Positions 12,603-16,306 of a stretch of DNA of 16,306 nucleotides are shown one piece after another. Source of the DNA: an uncultured bacterium (GTDB taxonomy: Bacteria > Patescibacteriota > Patescibacteriia > 2-12-FULL-60-25); contig CALBSL010000137.1 of assembly GCA_937968025.1 (NCBI GenBank), positions 1-16,306 on the forward strand. Direction: 5' to 3'. Below the pieces are notes generated by a model, which did no database searches, was not told the DNA's origin, and saw nothing but the letters and a program-made list of their open reading frames with translations. Each line of letters opens with the position of its first letter. The first letter of the stretch is position 1. The position numbers were made by a program, and so were the translations under genes.

Positions 12603-14207
12603 TTGCCCTACGTTCTGCGCTCGTCTCCGAATCTGGAGGTTTCTATTCAGCGCCCATCCTTTCCTCTCCTACTCACTCGAATCGCCCTTCGTGCCCTTGA
12701 CCTGATTCGAGCCTCCGTCCTCCTCTGTGGACGAGCCTTTGGGTATGTTGGTCACCTGCTTTCGTTCCCAGCAAAGATCATTCATTCCGCGATCATCATT
12801 CCGTTCTATCGGTTGATGTTCTTCGCTGATCTTCGGTTGCGTAAAACCGTTGCTTCCACCAGAGGAGTCTTTTTCTTGTTCTTCACAAGTAAGTATACCC
12901 TTCATATTCTGCTTGTGGTCGTCGCCATCCCGCTCACCCTGATTCACTTTCAATCAGCATCTGCGGCGGTAGACGTGGGACAGCGCTCCATTCTCTACGC
13001 TCTTGTCACCAATGGCGAAGCGTCCGTCACACAAGAGGGCGCGAGCATGAACGATCTCGCTCCTACGGATTACCTCACCGATACACTTCAAGAAGCTCCT
13101 GGCATTGATTTCGATCTTCCTACGGATGACGAGTTCGCCTTCGTGAGCGATCAAGGGATTGAGGGCGTCATCGCCTATCAACCTCTCCCAGACGGAACAT
13201 CCATTGAACGCCCAACGCCGCCACGCGAGACCGTGGCCATCGAGATTCCACCTGAGACAACCTCTCCTCAAACTCCCGCCGAACGAGGTGTGCAGACGTA
13301 CACCGTCCGATCAGGTGATACGCTTGCCGTTATTGCTCGCCGCAATGGTATCTCGCAAGAGACCTTGCTCTGGGCAAACAATCTGACGACAAAGAGCACG
13401 CTCCGCGTTGGCATGAATCTCAAGATTCTTCCAGTATCAGGCGTTGTACACACCGTGAAGCGTGGCGAAACGCTTGCCGCCATCGCTACCAAGTATGGAA
13501 TCAAAACAAGTGAGATCATCGCTGTAAATACTCTTGGAAAAACGCTTTCCGTAGGCAGTGAGGTGATCATTCCTGGTGGACGACCAGTCGTGACCGCTAC
13601 CGTTGCGACAAAACCCCCTGTAGCACCCGCCGCACCGGCAACGACACCGAGTGCCACCACCGCAAAGCCCGCCGCAACCGCCACCACCAAAACCCCGAAG
13701 GTCGTTGGGCGCGTCGCTGTGAAGCCGGATATTCCAATCGCAAAGATTCGCAATAAAGCCTACGACATCTATCAGGAGCTCTCGAATTCCAAAGAGGATA
13801 CTCGAGCCGTTCCTGAGGCGAAAGACGAAAGCGAAGCCAAGAAAAAAACAAAGCTTCTCTGGCCAACCCGTCTCGCGGTCATCAACCAGTACTACGGCTG
13901 GAATCACACCGGTCTAGACATTGATGGAGACTACACCGACCCTATCTACGCCTCTGAAGATGGGACAGTGATCACCTCCGGATGGAATAGCGGTGGATAC
14001 GGACTCCAGATCGTCATTGATCACCCAGGCGGCCTCCGCACACGCTATGCCCACGCCTCAAAGCTGTTCGTTCAGGTGGGAGACGAGGTCAAGCGCGGTG
14101 AGGTCATCGGCTACGTCGGGACAACGGGTCGTTCAACCGGTACCCACTTGCACTACGAAGTCTACTTGAACGGCGTACGCAAGAATCCGCTCGCCTATAC
14201 CCGATGA
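12603..14207 (+). CDS. LysM-domain M23 peptidoglycan endopeptidase, membrane-anchored
   Basis: The protein (534 residues from TTG 12603) cuts peptidoglycan cross-bridges or stem peptides outside the membrane. An N-terminal hydrophobic region includes a strong helix (about 100-117) ending in SASAAV, a possible cleavage site. A Thr/Pro-rich acidic stretch follows, then LysM 1 (about 232-276, YTVRSGDTL), LysM 2 (283-328, HTVKRGETL), an Ala/Thr/Pro linker, and the M23 domain (418-534). Zinc ligands His435, Asp439 (WNHTGLDID) and His517 with His515 (HLH), and catalytic His484 (RYAHASK), are all present, so it should be active. No ATG exists at the start: the frame opens at 12558, with TTG at 12603 or ATT at 12645, the latter preceded by GGAGG at a five-base spacing (520 residues). 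It is followed by a bidirectional terminator. Confidence 0.9.
   Translation: MPYVLRSSPNLEVSIQRPSFPLLLTRIALRALDLIRASVLLCGRAFGYVGHLLSFPAKIIHSAIIIPFYRLMFFADLRLRKTVASTRGVFFLFFTSKYTLHILLVVVAIPLTLIHFQSASAAVDVGQRSILYALVTNGEASVTQEGASMNDLAPTDYLTDTLQEAPGIDFDLPTDDEFAFVSDQGIEGVIAYQPLPDGTSIERPTPPRETVAIEIPPETTSPQTPAERGVQTYTVRSGDTLAVIARRNGISQETLLWANNLTTKSTLRVGMNLKILPVSGVVHTVKRGETLAAIATKYGIKTSEIIAVNTLGKTLSVGSEVIIPGGRPVVTATVATKPPVAPAAPATTPSATTAKPAATATTKTPKVVGRVAVKPDIPIAKIRNKAYDIYQELSNSKEDTRAVPEAKDESEAKKKTKLLWPTRLAVINQYYGWNHTGLDIDGDYTDPIYASEDGTVITSGWNSGGYGLQIVIDHPGGLRTRYAHASKLFVQVGDEVKRGEVIGYVGTTGRSTGTHLHYEVYLNGVRKNPLAYTR
12635..12639 (+). promoter_or_regulatory. Shine-Dalgarno GGAGG before an in-frame ATT codon
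   Basis: GGAGG is followed by TTTCT and then ATT (12645-12647), which is in frame with the M23 peptidase gene. The spacing is ideal for initiation. No ATG, GTG or TTG lies at a similar distance, so either ATT is the start codon or the site is coincidental. Confidence 0.4.
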
Positions 14208-14212
14208 GACAC

Positions 14213-14251
14213 AAACAAAAAACTCCGCCACATAAGCGGAGTTTTTTGTTT
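14213..14251. terminator. Bidirectional terminator between the M23 gene and tRNA-Ala
   Basis: A perfect 16-bp inverted repeat (14213-14228 with 14236-14251, loop CACATAA) has a GC-rich core CTCCGC/GCGGAG flanked by A tracts and T tracts, so it terminates in both directions. Its right end reaches the last base of the tRNA CCA. Confidence 0.9.
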
Positions 14252-14326
14252 GGTGGACCCTAGCGGGATCGAACCGCTGACCTCTTCCATGCCATGGAAG
14301 CGCTCTACCAGCTGAGCTAAGAGCCC
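14251..14326 (-). tRNA. tRNA-Ala (anticodon GGC)
   Basis: The minus strand folds into a 76-base cloverleaf: acceptor GGGCTCT with AGGGTCC, D arm GCTC/GAGC, anticodon stem CTTCC/GGAAG with loop ATGGCAT (U33, anticodon GGC), T arm AGCGG/CCGCT with loop TTCGATC, and an encoded 3' ACCA. GGC reads the alanine codons GCC and GCU. The acceptor contains two G-U pairs, one of them G3-U70, the alanine identity element recognised by alanyl-tRNA synthetase. It is a single-gene unit with its own promoter and terminator. Confidence 0.97.
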
Positions 14327-14343
14327 GGATGTGGAACGGGCGT

Positions 14344-14372
14344 ATTGTGCTCAATTCGCCGAGCTCCGTCAA
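14344..14372 (-). promoter_or_regulatory. Promoter of tRNA-Ala
   Basis: On the minus strand TTGACG (14372-14367), a 17-base spacer, then CACAAT (14349-14344), four of six matches to the -10 consensus. Transcription would start near 14337, about 11 bases before the tRNA. The -35 overlaps the TGA stop codon of the upstream gene. Confidence 0.6.
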
Positions 14373-15052
14373 GCTCTAGGGGCGGACTCCCCGCGTCCAA
14401 TGGCTAGCTGCCATCGGCGCCGAAGCCCATGGAGATGCTTCACCTGTTTCGCAATGGAGGCGGTCTGCAGCGGATGGCCGTGGTGCCATAGACGTCGCAA
14501 CAAGTGGCTTGCTTCCGTGTGAGATCCCCGTAACCTCGGTTCGTAGATGCGATCAACCGCCTCTAACGCATCCGAACTGAGCTGTGTTGGCGCATATCGT
14601 CGTTTTGGACGCTGTCGAGCCGGTACCGGCTGCGCTGAAGCGCTGCTCCGCTCAGGAGCTGAGGGGAAAATGCCACGAAGATGCAGCTCTGATCGAAGCA
14701 ACTCGAGGCGAGTTCGTTGCTGTTCTGTCGTCACGTCTTGCGACGCACGATGCCAATCTTGCCATTCTCGAACAAGGGCGTCTGCATCCGCATCTGCCGC
14801 ACGAAGTCGTTGGAGGACTTGGGTGAGGGCCTTGTGAGACGCTTCAAACACGCGCTCATCCCGGGTAAGGTCATCATCCGAATGACGGATGAGACGTTGC
14901 TCGAGATAGGCGAGGCGTCGCTCGTAGGCGCGGAAAGCTTTTCGAATCTCCTTCGCGAGTTCTTGCTGCTCCGAAAACAACCGCCGCCGCGCGGTGTCGG
15001 CGGGCGTTGGCGTCGTAAACCGACGAAACAATGAACGTAAGGAGCGAAACAT
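14369..15052 (-). CDS. Hypothetical basic coiled-coil protein
   Basis: I do not recognise this 227-residue protein. It is strongly basic and mostly helical: an Arg-rich N-terminus (MFRSLRSLFRRF), then a long region rich in Glu, Arg, Leu and Ala (about 20-135) with heptad-like spacing that suggests a coiled coil, a Pro/Ser-rich hinge (about 140-165), and a basic, His-rich C-terminus. It has no signal peptide, membrane helix or cysteine cluster. The ATG at 15052 lies 4 bases after the upstream stop, so the two genes are co-transcribed; an open extension to 15166 would overlap that gene and adds nothing plausible. The amphipathic N-terminus could attach it to the membrane near its ligase-like neighbour, but that is guesswork. 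Confidence 0.7.
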   Translation of the reverse strand: MFRSLRSLFRRFTTPTPADTARRRLFSEQQELAKEIRKAFRAYERRLAYLEQRLIRHSDDDLTRDERVFEASHKALTQVLQRLRAADADADALVREWQDWHRASQDVTTEQQRTRLELLRSELHLRGIFPSAPERSSASAQPVPARQRPKRRYAPTQLSSDALEAVDRIYEPRLRGSHTEASHLLRRLWHHGHPLQTASIAKQVKHLHGLRRRWQLAIGRGESAPRA

Positions 15053-15056
15053 AGTA

Positions 15057-16306
15057 CTACCGACGACCTGCGGTTCCTGCTTTAGATTGTAGCTCACGCA
15101 AGCGCGTTCGAAAAGCGGTGGACGTTTGCAGGTCGGCGGGGAGAGATTTCCATGCAACAAGGGCATTCACCCAATCCTGTTTTGCCACATACCAATCCGT
15201 CAGCAGCTGACGAGACGTCGCGTAGAGGGGATCACCTGAACCGATACGCTGGGCATACGGGATAGCTTCATCATACCGCTTGGTGAGCGCAAGAGCGGTG
15301 GCATATTCAAGGCCAAGGTCTACGCGGTCTGGCTCTGCCACCACAAGCTGTTGAAGCAGCGGAAGAGCCACGTTCGCCTCCCCCATCTGTAGGAGGTTCG
15401 TTGCGTAGGCATACAGAATTCCTGGGTCATCTGACTTCTTTTCGTAGGCCCGTTGAAGCCACTGCGTGGCGAGGCGCTGTTGTTCGATGCGATATGCCTC
15501 AAAGCCTTCCTTGGTACTACTTGTTGCGGACGGCGGCGTGGTCGCGTCCGCTCGATACCGATACACCTGCGCGATGGCGAGCGGAGCATCTGGTCGTTGC
15601 GGGGCGAGCCAGATCGCTTCTTGATAGGCCTGAATAGCGAATTGGTCCGCACCTCGGGTCACGGAGGCGATCGCCTGATAGGTCGCCCCTTGCATCATCC
15701 AGGCATCGGCAAGCTCTGGCCATCGCCCGGTCGCCTGTTTTGCCAGGTTCACCGCCTCGGCAAGCAGGGTCTGAACTTCGGCAGAAGCAGCAGCAGGATC
15801 AATAAGTTGTTCAGCTATTCGCTGAATATAGGCTTGCGAGAGCATGAAGGCGTACTCCGGCACCCAGGAGGCACCCCGCTGCGCAGATCGCATGAGCTGA
15901 AGCCGCGTTTCCGTCGAAGCTGCAACGAGTGCACGTGAAGCCCGTCCATCCGCTATCATCCGCTGAAGCTGTCCCACGAGGGCGATGATCATAACGATTC
16001 CAATCACACCAAATGCCGCTCCCACGCCACGACGACCGCTAGCAGGCCATGAGAATGCTTGGGCAGCCGCTCTCCCGAGAATCAACCAGCTCAACACAAG
16101 GAGCCATGTATACGGGTGAGACATGAGTAGCAGGCCGACCACCGCACAGGCGAGCACCGCATCCACAACCCGGTCTTCATCGGTGTTCGCAAGTCGAAAC
16201 GCTTGGATGAGAAGAAGCAGTACCAGCGCCCCACGCACCACAAGTCCCATCAGCCCTTCTTGGGCGGCGACGGTGTACCACCAGTTCATGCCCACGTCAT
16301 AACGCA
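15057..16306 (-). CDS. O-antigen ligase/polymerase-like membrane protein with C-terminal TPR repeats (N-terminus outside window)
   Basis: The frame is open to the right edge, so only the C-terminal 415 or so residues are visible. They start with NWWYTVAAQEGLMGL, which resembles the conserved 'HN...E.G..G' loop of Wzy/WaaL-type O-antigen ligases (PF04932 family), then membrane helices (near residues 14-32, 42-75 and 92-110 after the GTG at 16295), and then a soluble helical region with TPR-like units (e.g. LADAWMMQGATYQAI, AYQEAIWLAPQRPDA, ILYAYATNLLQMGEA, RYDEAIPYAQRI). This ligase plus TPR architecture is known for surface-glycan or protein O-glycosylation enzymes. The GTG at 16295 is unlikely to be the start because it sits in the middle of the conserved loop. 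It is co-transcribed with the coiled-coil gene. Enzymatic role is inferred. Confidence 0.72.
   Translation of the reverse strand, partial: RYDVGMNWWYTVAAQEGLMGLVVRGALVLLLLIQAFRLANTDEDRVVDAVLACAVVGLLLMSHPYTWLLVLSWLILGRAAAQAFSWPASGRRGVGAAFGVIGIVMIIALVGQLQRMIADGRASRALVAASTETRLQLMRSAQRGASWVPEYAFMLSQAYIQRIAEQLIDPAAASAEVQTLLAEAVNLAKQATGRWPELADAWMMQGATYQAIASVTRGADQFAIQAYQEAIWLAPQRPDAPLAIAQVYRYRADATTPPSATSSTKEGFEAYRIEQQRLATQWLQRAYEKKSDDPGILYAYATNLLQMGEANVALPLLQQLVVAEPDRVDLGLEYATALALTKRYDEAIPYAQRIGSGDPLYATSRQLLTDWYVAKQDWVNALVAWKSLPADLQTSTAFRTRLRELQSKAGTAGRR

Noticed and set aside
12523..12705. A 60-residue frame overlapping the start of the M23 gene
   Set aside because: It has a GTG start without ribosome-binding site, overlaps the peptidase gene in another frame and ends abruptly; I also see no sign that it is a frameshifted N-terminus.

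Overview
The window looks like chromosomal DNA from a bacterium of the Candidate Phyla Radiation (Patescibacteria). The main reason is a six-gene block of short secreted proteins that all end in the two-helix 'T4SS_pilin' (VirB2/TrbC-like) domain typical of these genomes. Supporting signs are mostly absent Shine-Dalgarno sequences, very short leaders and several genes of unknown function. I cannot place it below that level. Overall GC is moderate, near the low fifties by eye, but the first 460 bases are clearly richer in G and C.

Layout from left to right. (1) An unrecognised plus-strand protein ends at 460 and converges, through two back-to-back terminators, on the pilin block. (2) From 4935 down to 550, six minus-strand genes encode a signal peptide followed by a two-helix pilin-like domain. 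The three promoter-proximal genes add large disulfide-type Cys-rich regions; the three distal ones are small, nearly bare pilin-like proteins. A promoter lies before the first gene, and a second one plus the best ribosome-binding site in the block lie before the fourth. (3) Divergently, 5112-8049 encodes a NYN-domain (LabA/DUF88) putative RNase one base before polynucleotide phosphorylase, closed by a terminator. (4) A membrane-anchored protein of unknown function spans 8147-9214.

(5) The stretch 9215-10079 (about 865 bases) holds no convincing gene. It has a strong promoter (TTGAAA, 17 bases, TATAGT) followed by about 700 bases dense in nested hairpins with UNCG and GNRA tetraloops on the plus strand, and a possible terminator. 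I read it as a large structured non-coding RNA that I cannot assign to RNase P, tmRNA, SRP or 6S RNA. This is the best candidate for something undescribed. (6) From 10080 the plus strand carries a DksA/TraR zinc-finger protein, signal peptidase II and a ComM-type AAA+ protein with overlapping reading frames, then a separately promoted LysM plus M23 peptidase with no ATG start. (7) On the minus strand follow tRNA-Ala(GGC), a small basic coiled-coil protein, and the C-terminal part of an O-antigen-ligase-like membrane protein with TPR repeats that runs off the right edge.

Functionally the window combines cell-surface work (pilin-like proteins, lipoprotein signal peptidase, peptidoglycan hydrolase, glycan ligase-like protein), RNA turnover (NYN protein and PNPase), transcription control (DksA-like) and DNA recombination (ComM). 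All assignments are from reading the sequence; no database search was run.
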